This document shows, piece after piece, positions 33,489-43,733 of a stretch of DNA of 64,000 nucleotides. The stretch's first letter is position 1. Every line of letters starts with the position of its first letter. Origin of the DNA: CAVZCC01 sp963773765 (GTDB lineage Bacteria; Actinomycetota; Acidimicrobiia; Acidimicrobiales; Microtrichaceae); contig CAVZCC010000006.1 of the NCBI GenBank assembly GCA_963773765.1, forward strand, positions 372,001 to 436,000. The letters run 5' to 3'. The position numbers were made by a program, and so were the translations under genes. The notes under the pieces are model-generated. The model saw nothing but the letters and a program-made list of their open reading frames with translations, was not told where the DNA came from and searched no databases.

Positions 33489-34539
33489 GTGCGGTTCGCG
33501 CTGACCGAGGACCAGACCGACTTCCGCGACGCGGTGCGGGCGCTGCTGGCCGACACCTGCCCGCCCGAGGCGGTGCGCGCCGCGTGGGGTGGCCGGGTCG
33601 GTGAGCACACCGGCGGGGGTGGTGGCGACGGGCGGGTCCGCGCCGCGTGGGACGCGCTCGGGGCCATGGGCGTGCTGGGCCTGCTGGTGCCGGAGGCCCA
33701 CGGTGGCCTGGGCATGACCGACGAGGACCTGGTGCCCCTGCTGGTGGAGTGCGGCCGGGCGGCGCTGCCGGACCCCGTGTCGTCCACCGCCTACGTGGCC
33801 GCCGGCCTGCTGCGGGACCACGTGGACGGCGAGACGGCGGCGACGTGGCTGGGTCGCATCGCAGCCGGGGAGGCCACCGTCCTGGTGGGCTTCGAGGGGT
33901 CGCCGTACCTTCCGGCCGCGGCGTCCGCCGACGCGTTCCTGATGTGCGAGGGCGACCGGGTCCACCTGCTGCTGCCCGTCGGACGTGCAGCTGACCCCGG
34001 TGGAGTCCGTCGACGGGGCGCGTGCCCTGTGCCGGGTGGAGTGGGACCCGTCGCCGGACATGGTGCTGTTGTCCGGTCCCGAGGGGTTCGCCGCCATCAA
34101 CCAGGCGTTCGACCGGGCCAGCCTGGGCGCCGCGGCCCAACTGGTGGGGCTGGGTGAGCGGATGGTGGAGCTCACCGTCGGCTACGTGTCGGAGCGCAAG
34201 CAGTTCGGTGTCCCGGTCGGGACGTTCCAGGCCGTGAAGCACCAGCTGGCCGACGTCGGGTCGGGGGTGGCCTTCGCCCTCCCCCTGGTGCTGCACGCCG
34301 CCAACTCGATGGCCCATGGGTCACCCGAGGCACCGATGCACGTCTCCATGGCCAAGGCCCGGGCGTCGACCGCGGCACGGGAGGCCGCCTCGGTGTCGCT
34401 GCAGTGCCATGGAGCCATCGGCTACACGGTGGAGTACGACCTGCACCTCTTCATGAAGCGGGCGTGGGCACTTGCGGCCCGCTACGGGGACGCCGACTTC
34501 CACCGGGCTCGGGTCCGGGCCGCGCTGCTCGGCCACTGA
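33489..34539 (+). CDS. fadE32: Acyl-CoA dehydrogenase partner, FadE32-like; one probable +1 sequence error
   Basis: Removing one base near 33978-33982 gives a 349-residue acyl-CoA-dehydrogenase-family subunit. The N-terminal helical domain starts MRFALTEDQTDFRDAVRALL; the middle (LLVPEAHGGLGMTDEDLVPLLVECGRAALPDP) is typical; after the shift the C-terminal domain runs FDRASLGAAAQLVGLGERM, SERKQFGVPVGTFQAVKH and SLQCHGAIGYTVEYDLHLFMKRAW. It is shorter than FadE31 and lacks much of the middle beta-domain, as the FadE32-type partner subunits do. The GTG at 33489 follows AGGAGG by six bases. Gene order with the previous entry matches mycobacterial fadE31-fadE32. Confidence 0.8.
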
Positions 34540-34642
34540 GCGGACGACGCCCGGCGCCGGCCGTGCGGTCCCGTCAGTCGCGTCCCGTCCCGTCCTGTTT
34601 CCCGTCATGGGCAGGACCGGCACTGTTACGCTTCGCAACGAG

Positions 34643-34831
34643 ATGACGGTTGAACTGAACGACACCGAAACCGAGATCCTCCGGGTGGTGTTGGATGCCA
34701 CCCTGCGCGACCTGCGGATGGAGATCGCCGACACCGACAGCCCGCGCTACCGGCGCGGGCTGCGGGTCAACGAGTCGTCCATCCGTAACGTGCTGGACCG
34801 CCTGGGCGGACCGCTGCCGAACCCGGTCTGA
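34643..34831 (+). CDS. Conserved 62-residue protein of unknown function
   Basis: A small acidic helical protein, MTVELNDTETEILRVVLD..., with an LRDLRMEIADTDSPRYRRGL segment and a C-terminal SSIRNVLDRLGGPLP. I recall similar small proteins in several actinobacteria, annotated only as hypothetical. The ATG at 34643 is preferred to an in-frame GTG or ATG further upstream because the family begins there. No membrane segment or cysteine. It lies 104 bases after fadE32 and convergently to sbcC, so it may have its own promoter. Confidence 0.65.
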   Translation: MTVELNDTETEILRVVLDATLRDLRMEIADTDSPRYRRGLRVNESSIRNVLDRLGGPLPNPV

Positions 34832-34886
34832 GCAGGGCTGCGTCCCTGCCGCCGATGGCGGCGGGGTGCAACCAGGCCCGGCCGGT

Positions 34887-37800
34887 TCAGCCTGCGATCC
34901 GACCCACGCGGACGGTGGACCCGCGTTCGCTGGGGGTGACCTCCACCCCCAGGTGGATGCGCTCGCGCATGGCTCCGACGTGGCTGATCACGCCGACCAT
35001 GCGCCCGCCGGCGCGGAGGGCGTCCAACTCGTCCATGGCCAGTTCCAGTGCGTCCGGGTCCAGGGTGCCGAACCCCTCGTCGATGAAGAGGGCATCCAGC
35101 CGGACCCCGCCGCTGTGCTGCTGCACCGCGTCCGCCACGGCCAGGGCCAGGGCCAGGGAGGCCTGGAAGGTCTCCCCCCCGGACAGCGTGGACACGTCTC
35201 GTTCGTCGCCGGTGTGGGCGTCCAGCACCCGGAGGTCCAGGCCGGCCAGTCGGTTGCGGGCCGTGCCGCCGCGGTGGACCAACAGCGTGTACCGGCCGCC
35301 GCTCATCAGCCGGAGGCGCTGGTTGGCCAGCACACAGATGTCCTCCAGGTAGGCCGCCAGCACCCAACGGCGCAGGGACACGCGGTTGCCGGCGCGCCCG
35401 CCGACGGTGTCCCACAGGCGGCCCAACGCGGCGGCGCGGTCCCGGTCCGCCGCGGCGGACCGGTCCACCTCGAGGTGCTCGCCGGCCCAGCCGGCGATGG
35501 CGTCCGACGCCGCCCGCCACGACACCGCGGCCGCCTCCGCCACGGCCCGCTGCCGTTGGGTGGTGGCGAGTGCGGCACCGGCGGACTCCGTGTCCGGGCG
35601 GTCCTCGGCCAGGTCCGCCAGGTCCTCGGCCTGCAGCAGCGTGGTGACCCGGGCCATCTCCTGCTGGTGGGTCCGCACCGACCGCTCCAGCCCGTCCCGG
35701 TCCTCCGGGGTGAGCACGGCGGCCCGGACGGCGGCGATGTCCGGGAACCCGCTGCGTTCCAGGTCCTGGGTGAGCCGGGCCGTGGCGTCCTCCACGGACC
35801 GGGCGGCCAGGTCCGAGGCCGCAGAGGCCTGCGCGGCCGGGCCCATCGCGTGGTCCACCGCGTCCAGCAGGGCGATCGATGTGGCGGGGTCGGCGTCCTG
35901 GTCCCCCAGGGCCTGGACCAGCTGCGCGGTGCAGGCGGCCAGCTCCTCCGAGCCGGCCGCGGCAGCGCTCCGGTGCCCCGCTGCCTCCCGGCCCGCGTGC
36001 TCGGCCGCGGTGCGCTGGACGACCACCTGGGCCAGCAGCGCCTCCAGCCGTTGGGTGAGGTCCGGCACCCGGACCGCCGCCGCGGTGGCACGGTCCAGTT
36101 CGGCTGCGATGGCGTCGGCCTGGTGGCGGGCCGTGGTGGGGTCCACCCCGGGCCCACGGTCACCGGCGGGATCCGGGCCGCCGAGACGACCGACCAGTTC
36201 TGCCACCCGGGTGCGGGCCGCGTCGGCACGGGAGGCCGATGCGTCCACTGCGATGCGGGCCGACTCCTCCGCAGCGGCGAGGGCCTCGACCTCCGGCCGG
36301 CTCACCGATCCGTCCGCGGCCGTGGCGGGAGCGGGGTGATCGGGTGAGCCGCACACGGCGCAGGGGTCGCCGTCGACCAACTCGGACGCCAGGGCGGCGG
36401 CGATGCCCTCCAGGTAGGCCTCCCGGGCCCGGAGGTGTGCCTCCCGGGCGTCCAGGTGGGCGGAGCGGGCCAGGAGGTGGTGTGCCTCGTCCCTGGTCAG
36501 CGCGTCGCGAGCGGCGATGAGTTGGACCGCTGCGGTGGCGCTGCCGGTCCGCCGCGTCGAACGTCGCCCGCAGCGACTCGAGCATGCCCTCCGCGACCTT
36601 GCTGGACTCCAACTCCTCCTGGGTGGCCGCGGCCTGCTGCTCCAGGTGCACCGACCGCTCAACGGCGGTGGTGGCCGACCGCTCGGCGTCGGTGGCCTGC
36701 TGGACCCGGGCCGCGATCTCGGTGCGGAGGGTGTCGCGTCGGCGGGCGACCTGCACCAGTGGGGCCAGCGTGCCGCGGTGGTCCGCCAGGTGCGCCCGGG
36801 CGCGGTCCAGCCAGGCGGTGGAGACGGGTGCGACGTCGGGGAGGACGGCGTCGGGGAGCCCGGCGGCGACCATGGCGGCGAGCAGGGAGTCGGTTGCGTC
36901 CCGGGACGTGGACCCGGCCCGGGCCGCGGTGTCCCGGGCCTGGTCCAGGGCGGCCAGGCTGGGAGCCACCGGCGCGGCACGGTCGGCGTCCCGGAGGCGG
37001 ACCTCTGCCCGCGCCACGGCGGCGGCGCCGGAGGTGAGCTCGTCCAGGGCGGTCCGGAGCCGACTGCGGCGGTCCCATCGTCGTGCGACGTCGGCGGCCG
37101 CGGCGTGGGCCGCCCGGGCAGTCTCCAGCGCGGCGGACGCGGTGACGGCCACCCGGTCCGCCTGCCCGGAGGCGGCCGCAGCCAGCTCCGCCAGCTGATC
37201 CAGGTGGTCCTGGCCCTCCACGGGGTGTGGCCGGTCCGACGGTTCCTCGCCGGCACCGTCCTGGTCGGTGAGTGCCCGGACCTCGGCCCAGCGGTCCTGG
37301 GCCTGGGCCCGGAGTGCGGCCAGTCGGTCGTCCGCCCGCCGGCAGGTGGCGAGGGCCTGCTTGGCCCGGTCCTCCAGCCACCGTTCGACCTCGCCGAACA
37401 GCCCGGTGTCGAACAGGGAGGTGAGCAGGTCCTCCCGTTCCCCCGACCGTGCACGCAGCACCTGCTCGAACTGGCCCTGGGGCAGCAGCATGACCCGGGA
37501 GAACTGCTGGTGGTCCAGTCCGATGAGGTCCCGGACCTGCTGGTCCACCTCCCGGCTCTTGGCCGCCATGGGCTTCCAGTCGCCGCCCTCCCGCTTGAAC
37601 AGGTGGGCCGTGGGAAGGGACGCCGTGGTGCCGTCCCCCTTGAGCTTGGGCCGTTCGTACTCCGGACTGCGGCGGACCAGCCACCGGTCACCGTGGGCGT
37701 CGAACTCGAACTCGGCCAGGCTGTGCGTGGCGGGCCCGGCGTGGTGGGACCTCAAGGTGGCGGTGGTGCGGACCCCGGGCACCCTGCCGTAGAGCGCGAA

Positions 37801-37947
37801 GCACATGGCGTCGAGCAGGAAGGTCTTGCCCGCCCCGGTGGGGCCGTGGATGAGGAACAACCCGTCCGCGGCGAGCCGGTCGAAGTCCACCTCCACCGGT
37901 CCGGCGTAGGGGCCGATGGCCTCCAGGCGGAGGCGGCGGGGCCTCAC
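34887..37947 (-). CDS. sbcC: Exonuclease subunit SbcC (Rad50-like); one probable +1 sequence error
   Basis: A Rad50/SbcC ATPase of about 1019 residues when one base is removed near 36538-36545. N-terminal Walker A is HGPTGAGKT near residue 37; long Ala/Arg-rich coiled coils follow; the zinc hook CAVC is near 530; and the C-terminal ABC lobe has STLSGGETFQASLALALAV near 919 and LFIDEGFGTLD near 958. It works with SbcD to cut hairpins, protein-blocked ends and other DNA ends. The GTG at 37947 overlaps the sbcD stop (GTGA). The two uncorrected frames would split the protein inside the first coiled coil, which argues for a sequence error instead of two genes. Confidence 0.9.
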
Positions 37948-39152
37948 GGTGCCTCCCCCAGGACGGCCGTGACGGCCTCTCGCAGGATGGCCTGGGAGGT
38001 CCGGTCCGGCGCCTCGTCCCACTGCTCGGCGAGGAACTCCAGGGTGAGGTCCAGGGGGCGCCGGCGCCGGACGTCCTGCGAGGTGCGCACCGGGGCCGGC
38101 CCGCCGTCCCGCTCGGGCGGGAGGTGGACCAGTTCGGCCGCGTGCGGGAAGCGGGCGCGCAGTTGGGCCATGGCCTGGTGGGGGAGGTGCGCGTCCGTGA
38201 GCACCGCCCGGACCCGGGCGGCCTCGGCGTGGCCCAGCGCGGGGTCCACCAGGAGGTCCGCCAGGTCACCGGTGATGGTGCGCAGCGGAAGGCCGACACC
38301 GACCTCCACCAGGTCCACCGAGGGGGACCGGCCGGGCTGGAGGTCCACCACGCGCACGCACTTGTGGTGGTGCTCCTCCGAGAACGAGTACCGCAGCGGC
38401 GAGCCCGAGTAGGCGATGCGTCCGCCACTCCAGGACTGCTGGCGGTGGAGGTGGCCGAGGGCGACGAGGTCGAACCCGGCGAACACCGCCGGGTCCACCC
38501 GGCCGGCACCTCCGGCGGCGAGCTCCCGTTCGCTGTCGCAGGTCTCCACAGGGTCCTCGTCCAGGCGTGGAGCGGCGTTGGCCACGAAGGCGTGGGCGAC
38601 GACCACGGAGGTGAGCCCCCGCCGGGACCGGTCCCGGCGCACGGGCCGCAGCACCCGGTCCAGGGCCTGTTGGTGCGTGGGGCGCCGGTGCCGGCCGTCC
38701 CCCTCCGGGTCCTGGTCTGCCTGGTGGGTGACGTCGGTGATGACCGGGTCCAGGTACGGCACCAGGTACACCGCCACGGCGTCCGCCCCGTCCGTGGCGG
38801 GGATGAGCACCGGCTCCGCGGCCCGGCCGACGTCTGACCGGACCGTCACGCCGGCCCGGCTCATGAGCCGCTCCCCGTAGCCGACCCGGGCCGACGAGTC
38901 GTGGTTGCCGCTGATGGCGACCACCAGTGCACCCGTGTCCCGGAGGCGCAGGAGGGCGTCGTCCAGGAGCTCCACGGCTGGCCCGGGAGGGATGGCGCGG
39001 TCGTAGAGGTCTCCCGCGATGATGACGGCATCCACCCCGGAGCCCTTGGCGACCTCCACCACGCGGTCCACCATGAGGGCCTGCTCCTCCAGCAGGGAGG
39101 CCCCGTGGAACTGGCGCCCGAGGTGCCAGTCGGAGGTGTGGAGCAACCGCAT
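37944..39152 (-). CDS. sbcD: Exonuclease subunit SbcD (Mre11-like)
   Basis: A 402-residue calcineurin-like phosphoesterase. All metal motifs are present: TSDWHLGRQFHG at residue 6, IIAGDLYDRAIPP near 45, ISGNHDSSARV near 80, VVAHAFVA and LGHLHRQQS. The C-terminal part carries the capping domain that contacts SbcC. The nuclease opens hairpins and trims double-strand ends together with SbcC, which is coupled downstream. The ATG at 39152 begins conserved sequence MRLLHTSDWH; the frame runs open upstream, but on the antisense strand of the acetyltransferase gene. Confidence 0.93.
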   Translation of the reverse strand: MRLLHTSDWHLGRQFHGASLLEEQALMVDRVVEVAKGSGVDAVIIAGDLYDRAIPPGPAVELLDDALLRLRDTGALVVAISGNHDSSARVGYGERLMSRAGVTVRSDVGRAAEPVLIPATDGADAVAVYLVPYLDPVITDVTHQADQDPEGDGRHRRPTHQQALDRVLRPVRRDRSRRGLTSVVVAHAFVANAAPRLDEDPVETCDSERELAAGGAGRVDPAVFAGFDLVALGHLHRQQSWSGGRIAYSGSPLRYSFSEEHHHKCVRVVDLQPGRSPSVDLVEVGVGLPLRTITGDLADLLVDPALGHAEAARVRAVLTDAHLPHQAMAQLRARFPHAAELVHLPPERDGGPAPVRTSQDVRRRRPLDLTLEFLAEQWDEAPDRTSQAILREAVTAVLGEAP

Positions 39153-39287
39153 GGGTCGAACGTACCGACGGGGTGTGACAGCGACGGTGATGGTCCCGGT
39201 CCACCGCCCGGTGTCACACCGGCAGGACCGCCCCGGGCCGGGGCCTGCCGCGTGCCGGAGGCCCGTCCCGGGGGGCACACTGGGCGG

Positions 39288-40112
39288 ATGGACGGCACGG
39301 AGCGGTCCGTGGAGGCCGTGGCGGGCGACCTCCGGGACCTGGGCATCGCCTCGGGGGACCTGCTCTTCGTCCACGCCTCCCTCCGGCGGATCGGCCCGGT
39401 CCGGGGCGGTGCGTCCGGCGTGGTGGACGCGGTGGACCGTGCCGTCGGCCCCGACGGCACCTGGATGATGATCCTGGGCGCCCGGGACGACCACGACTGG
39501 GTCAACGGCCGCCCGGAGGCCGAGCGGCCCGGGCTCCTGGCCGACGCCGAGCCGTTCGACCACCTGGCCACCCCGGTCCAGCCCGATGTGGGTGTGCTGG
39601 CGGAGGTGTTCCGAACCACGCCGGGCACCGTCGTGAACGACCACCCGGAGGGTCGGTTCGGGGCCCGTGGCCCACTGGCCCACGACCTCCTCGACGCCGC
39701 ACCGTGGGACGACTACTACGGCCCGGGGTCCCCGCTCGAGCGGTTCGTGTCCGCCGGCGGTCAGGTGCTGCGCCTCGGAGCCGATCCCGACACCGTCACC
39801 GTGCTGCACCACGCCGAGTACCTGGCCGACGTGGCCGACACCCGGCGGGTGCGTCGGTACCGGCGGGTCGCCGGCCCGGACGGACCGCGGGTCGTCGTGG
39901 TGGAGTGCCTGGACGACGAGGACGGGATCGTCGCCGAGGACCGCCAGCCCACCGAGGACTACTTCGCCGTGATCCTCCGCGGGTACCTGGCCACCGGCCG
40001 GGCCCGTCGGGGCACGGTCGGTGGCGCGGCGGCGGAGCTGATCGACGCCGGTGGGATCGTGCGCTTCGGCGCCGACTGGATGACCCGGCACCTGAACCCC
40101 CCGGCGGACTGA
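39288..40112 (+). CDS. AAC(3)-family N-acetyltransferase
   Basis: A 274-residue protein of the aminoglycoside N(3)-acetyltransferase (antibiotic_NAT) family. Landmarks: LLFVHASLRRIGPV near residue 25, VNDHPEGRFGARG near 115 and LGADPDTVTVLHHAEYLA near 163, where the family has GxxxNTxxHxAE; the Asn is Asp here. The family uses acetyl-CoA to acetylate aminoglycosides or, in FrbF and YokD-type members, other amines. A resistance role cannot be inferred: chromosomal copies in environmental actinobacteria often have unknown acceptors. The ATG at 39288 is used. It stands alone between divergent sbcD and recC; no resistance or mobile genes are near. Confidence 0.82.
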   Translation: MDGTERSVEAVAGDLRDLGIASGDLLFVHASLRRIGPVRGGASGVVDAVDRAVGPDGTWMMILGARDDHDWVNGRPEAERPGLLADAEPFDHLATPVQPDVGVLAEVFRTTPGTVVNDHPEGRFGARGPLAHDLLDAAPWDDYYGPGSPLERFVSAGGQVLRLGADPDTVTVLHHAEYLADVADTRRVRRYRRVAGPDGPRVVVVECLDDEDGIVAEDRQPTEDYFAVILRGYLATGRARRGTVGGAAAELIDAGGIVRFGADWMTRHLNPPAD

Positions 40113-40174
40113 CCGGCCCGTCCCGGCTGTCGCCCGTCCCCGCTGTCACACAGGGTCGCTAGCGTGCCGGGACC

Positions 40175-43100
40175 GTGCTGGACGTCCGGATCGCCGACCG
40201 AATCGAGCCCCTCCTGGACCTCCTGGTCGACCAGCTCGTGGTTCCGGGGCCGGACCCGTTGGCCCGTGAGTGGGTGGCCGTGCCCTCCATCGGCATGCGG
40301 CGGTGGCTGTCCCAGCGCCTCTCGGAGCGGCTCGGCGGCTCGGCACTGGGCTCGGACGGCATCAGCGCCAACATCGACCTTCCCTTCCCGGCGGAGCTCC
40401 GCTGGCGGGTGCTCCAGACTGACCTGGGGAACCAGACCGACCCGGCGAACCGGGCGGACCAGGAGGGCGACCGGTCTGACCCGTGGCGCGTGGACCGGCT
40501 GACCTGGGCGGTCCTGGGCGTGCTCGGTTCGGATGCCTCCCGGCTCGATGACGCCCTGTCCCCATTGGCCGAGCGTCCTGTCGGCGGCACGCTCGCGGGT
40601 CGGGCCGCGGCGCTCGCCGACCTGCTGGACCGGTACGGCGTGCACCGACCGGACATGGTCCGGGCCTGGCTGGACCACCGGGACGTGGACGGTGCGGGGT
40701 CGCCGTTGGACGCGTCGCAGGTCTGGCAGCCCCGCCTGTTCCGTGCCGTGCGGGAAAAGGTCGGTCGCCCCGGTCCGCCGGAGCGGCTCCCGTCGGTGCT
40801 GGACGCACTCCGCGAGGGAGCGGCGCAGGTGGTCCTGCCGCAGCGGGTGTTCCTGTTCGGGCTGAGCACGCTCCCGCCGGACATGGCCGCGCTGTTGGAT
40901 GCGCTCGGCCGGCATCGGGACGTCACCGTGTTGCTGCTCGCGCCGTCGGCGTCGCTCGCCGGTGCGGTGGCGGGTCGGGCCGACCGGGACGTCGGGCGTG
41001 GCCGCAGCACCCTGCGACGGGACCATGACCTCGCCTCCATGGTGCACCATCCCCTCCTGCGGTCCTGGGGAACGGCCAGCCGGGAGACAGCGGCCCTGCT
41101 CGGGGCCTCCGGCGCTCCCACCACCCTCGTCCCCACCGACCCGACCCCGCCCGGTTCCGGCGCGGTGGCGGACGGGCGGGCCGGGACGGACCAGCCGTCG
41201 TTGTTCGACCAGCCCGCCGACCAGCCGCCCGACCAGCCGGCCGACGGGGCCCCCGCCCGCTCGTCGCTGCTTGGCCCGGTTGCAGCAGGACATCCGTTCG
41301 GACAGCGCACCGGACGGCACCCACGGGCTGGAGCGAGGGGACCGGAGCATCCAGGTCCACGCCTGCACCGGTGCCACCCGCCAGGTGGAGGTGCTGCGCG
41401 ACGCCCTCCTGCACCTGCTGCGGACCAGCGCGGAGCGGGACGGGGAACGGGCCCTGACGGAGGGTGACATCGCCGTCCTCTGCCCCCGGATCGAGCAGTT
41501 CTCGCCGATCATCCAGGCGGTCTTCGGCCCGTCGGAGGACGTGGCCGCGACCGCGGACGACGCCACGCCCCGCCTCCGGTACCGCATCACCGACCGGACC
41601 ACCCGCTCCGACGTCCCCCTGCTCGGCGCACTGTCCGCGCTGTTGGACCTGGTCCCCAGCCGGTTCTCGGCATCCGCGGTCAGCGACTTCATCGGGCTGC
41701 CGCCCGTGCGTGACCGATTCCGACTGGGCGTGGACGACCTCGGCCTCATGGACCACTGGATCGCCGACGCCCACGTGCGCTGGGGGCTGGACGGCGACCA
41801 TCGCGCCACCTGGGACATGCCGGGCGACTTCGGTGCCAACACCTGGGAGGCGGGCCTGGACCAGCTCCTCATGGGCACCGCGGTCCGCAGCCGGGACACC
41901 CTGGCGGTCGGCGACGTCGCACCGCTGCCCGTCGGTGAGGGCGCCACCGCGGTGGCGGCCCGGGTGGCGGAGGCCGTCCGCACCCTGGCCCACGTGCGAT
42001 CGGGCCTGCTCGAGCGCCGGCCGCTCGAGGCCTGGTGCACCGCGCTGGGATCGGCCGTGGACTCCCTGTGCTCCCTTCCCTTCTCGGAGGCGTGGCAACG
42101 CCGCCGCCTGGACCGCGTGCTGGAGGAACTGGTGGACGCCTCCCGTGGTCCGGACGGGCTCCCGTCGGGCGTGCTGCTCTCCCTGGCGGACCTTCGGCGC
42201 CTGCTGGCCGACCTCCTGGTGGGGGACCCGGCCCGCGCCGCGTTCGGTACGGGCGCCATCACCTTCTGTTCCCTGTCGCCACTGCGGTCCGTGCCCCACC
42301 GTGTCGTGTGCGTCCTCGGGCTGGACCAGGACGCGCTGCCCCGCGGTGTCGCCTCCGGGGACGACCTGCTGGCCGGTGACCCCGCCCTGGGTGACCGGGA
42401 CCCGCGTGCGGAGACCCGTCAGCTGCTCCTGGAGGCCGTGCTGGCGGCCGGGGACACACTGGTCATCACCCACGGTGCCGCCGACGTCCGGACCAACGCC
42501 CCGGTGCCCCCCGCCGTGGTGCTGGACGAGCTCATGGACTGCCTGGCGGACACGTGCGCCTCCGGACGGGACGAGCTGTCGGCACAGGTCCGGGTGACCC
42601 ACCCCCGCCAGGCCTTCGCCGAGTCGAACTTCCGGCCGGGCGGTCTCGGTGCCGGGGCACCGGACGGCCCGTGGAGCTTCAGTCCCGTCGCCCTGTCCGG
42701 CGCCCGTGCCATGGTGGGCCGCCCCGCCGTGTCCGTCCCTGCACCGCTCCTGGTCCGGCCGTTGCCGTCCGCAGCCCCGACGGGCCCGGTGGTGGAGCTG
42801 GCCGACCTGCGCTCGTTCCTGGCCAGGCCGGTCCGGGTGTTCCTGACCCAACGCCTCGGCCTGTGGCTGCCGGACCGGGCCGACGACGTGTCGGACGAGC
42901 TTCCGGTGGTGCTCGACGGACTGGAGAGCTACAAGGTCGGCGACGAGCTGCTGGGGTGTGCCATCCGGGGTGAGCCGCAGGATCCCGTGGTCGAGGTGCT
43001 CCGGGCCAGCGGTGCGCTCCCGCCGGGGGTCATCGGCCAGGACCTGGTCTCCAGGCTGTCCGGAGAGGTCGAGCTCTACGTGGAGGAGGCCGGTCGCCTC

Positions 43101-43733
43101 GGCGTCCCGCTGGAGCCCGACCACCGGCAGGAGGTGGACCTGGCCCTGCCCGACGGACGCCGGATCCGTGGTTCGGTGCGGTGCTGCAACCCGGCGGCGC
43201 CCGGGCCCCTCACGGTTCGTTTCACCCGGCCCAAGGACCACCACCGTCTGCTGCTGGCGCTGGACCTGCTGGCCCTCACCGCCCAGGACCCAGAGGTCGA
43301 CCGCCGTGCCGTGTCCATCCACCGCAGCCTGAGCGGGGCCAAGGCCCAGGTCACGGTGACGGAGCTCGGTGTCGCAGCCGGCACCCCGGAGGACCGCCGG
43401 GCGCTGGCCCTGGCCGCGCTGGCGGAGTTGGTCGCCATCCGGGACGAGGGCATGGACCTCCCCCTGCCGCTGTTCGATGCCACATCGCGCCACATCGCCC
43501 TCGGGGAGTGGGGCCAGGCGACCAGGGCGTGGGGGGACGATGCCTCGGGTGAGGGCGCCGATCCGTACCACCGGCTGGCCTTCGGCGCCCTCACCTTCGC
43601 CGAGCTGCTCCGGCTCCCGCTCGGGGACCACGGCGCCGTTCCGATGGCCCGCCGTCTGTGGGGCACGGTGGACGGCGCGGTGGTGGACGCCGGCGACCAC
43701 GCTGGTGCCGGCCGGGAGGATGTCGCCACATGA
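40175..43733 (+). CDS. recC: Exodeoxyribonuclease V gamma subunit RecC; one probable +1 sequence error
   Basis: With one base removed near 41266-41272, this is a RecC of about 1185 residues, somewhat longer than the mycobacterial protein. RecC keeps helicase-like folds without ATPase motifs and holds the complex on DNA. Recognisable segments: LVVPGPDPLAREWVAVPSIGMRRWL near residue 20 (family opening), YRITDRTTRSDVPLLGALSALLDL, CVLGLDQDALPRG and LVITHGAADVRTN near 770. The break falls in a proline/aspartate-rich linker between LFDQPADQPPDQPADG and RLQQDIRSD, both parts being typical. The GTG at 40175 starts it. recB follows with an ATGA overlap. Confidence 0.9.

Noticed and set aside
39288..40112. 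Acetyltransferase as part of a resistance island
   Set aside because: No transposase, integrase, repeats or change in base composition around it.
13210..41272. Frameshifted genes (TetR, phosphatase, LLM oxidoreductase, SDR, ipdB, fadE32, sbcC, recC) as pseudogenes
   Set aside because: Each break is a single extra base, both halves keep intact motifs, and essential-type genes are included. Sequence error is simpler.
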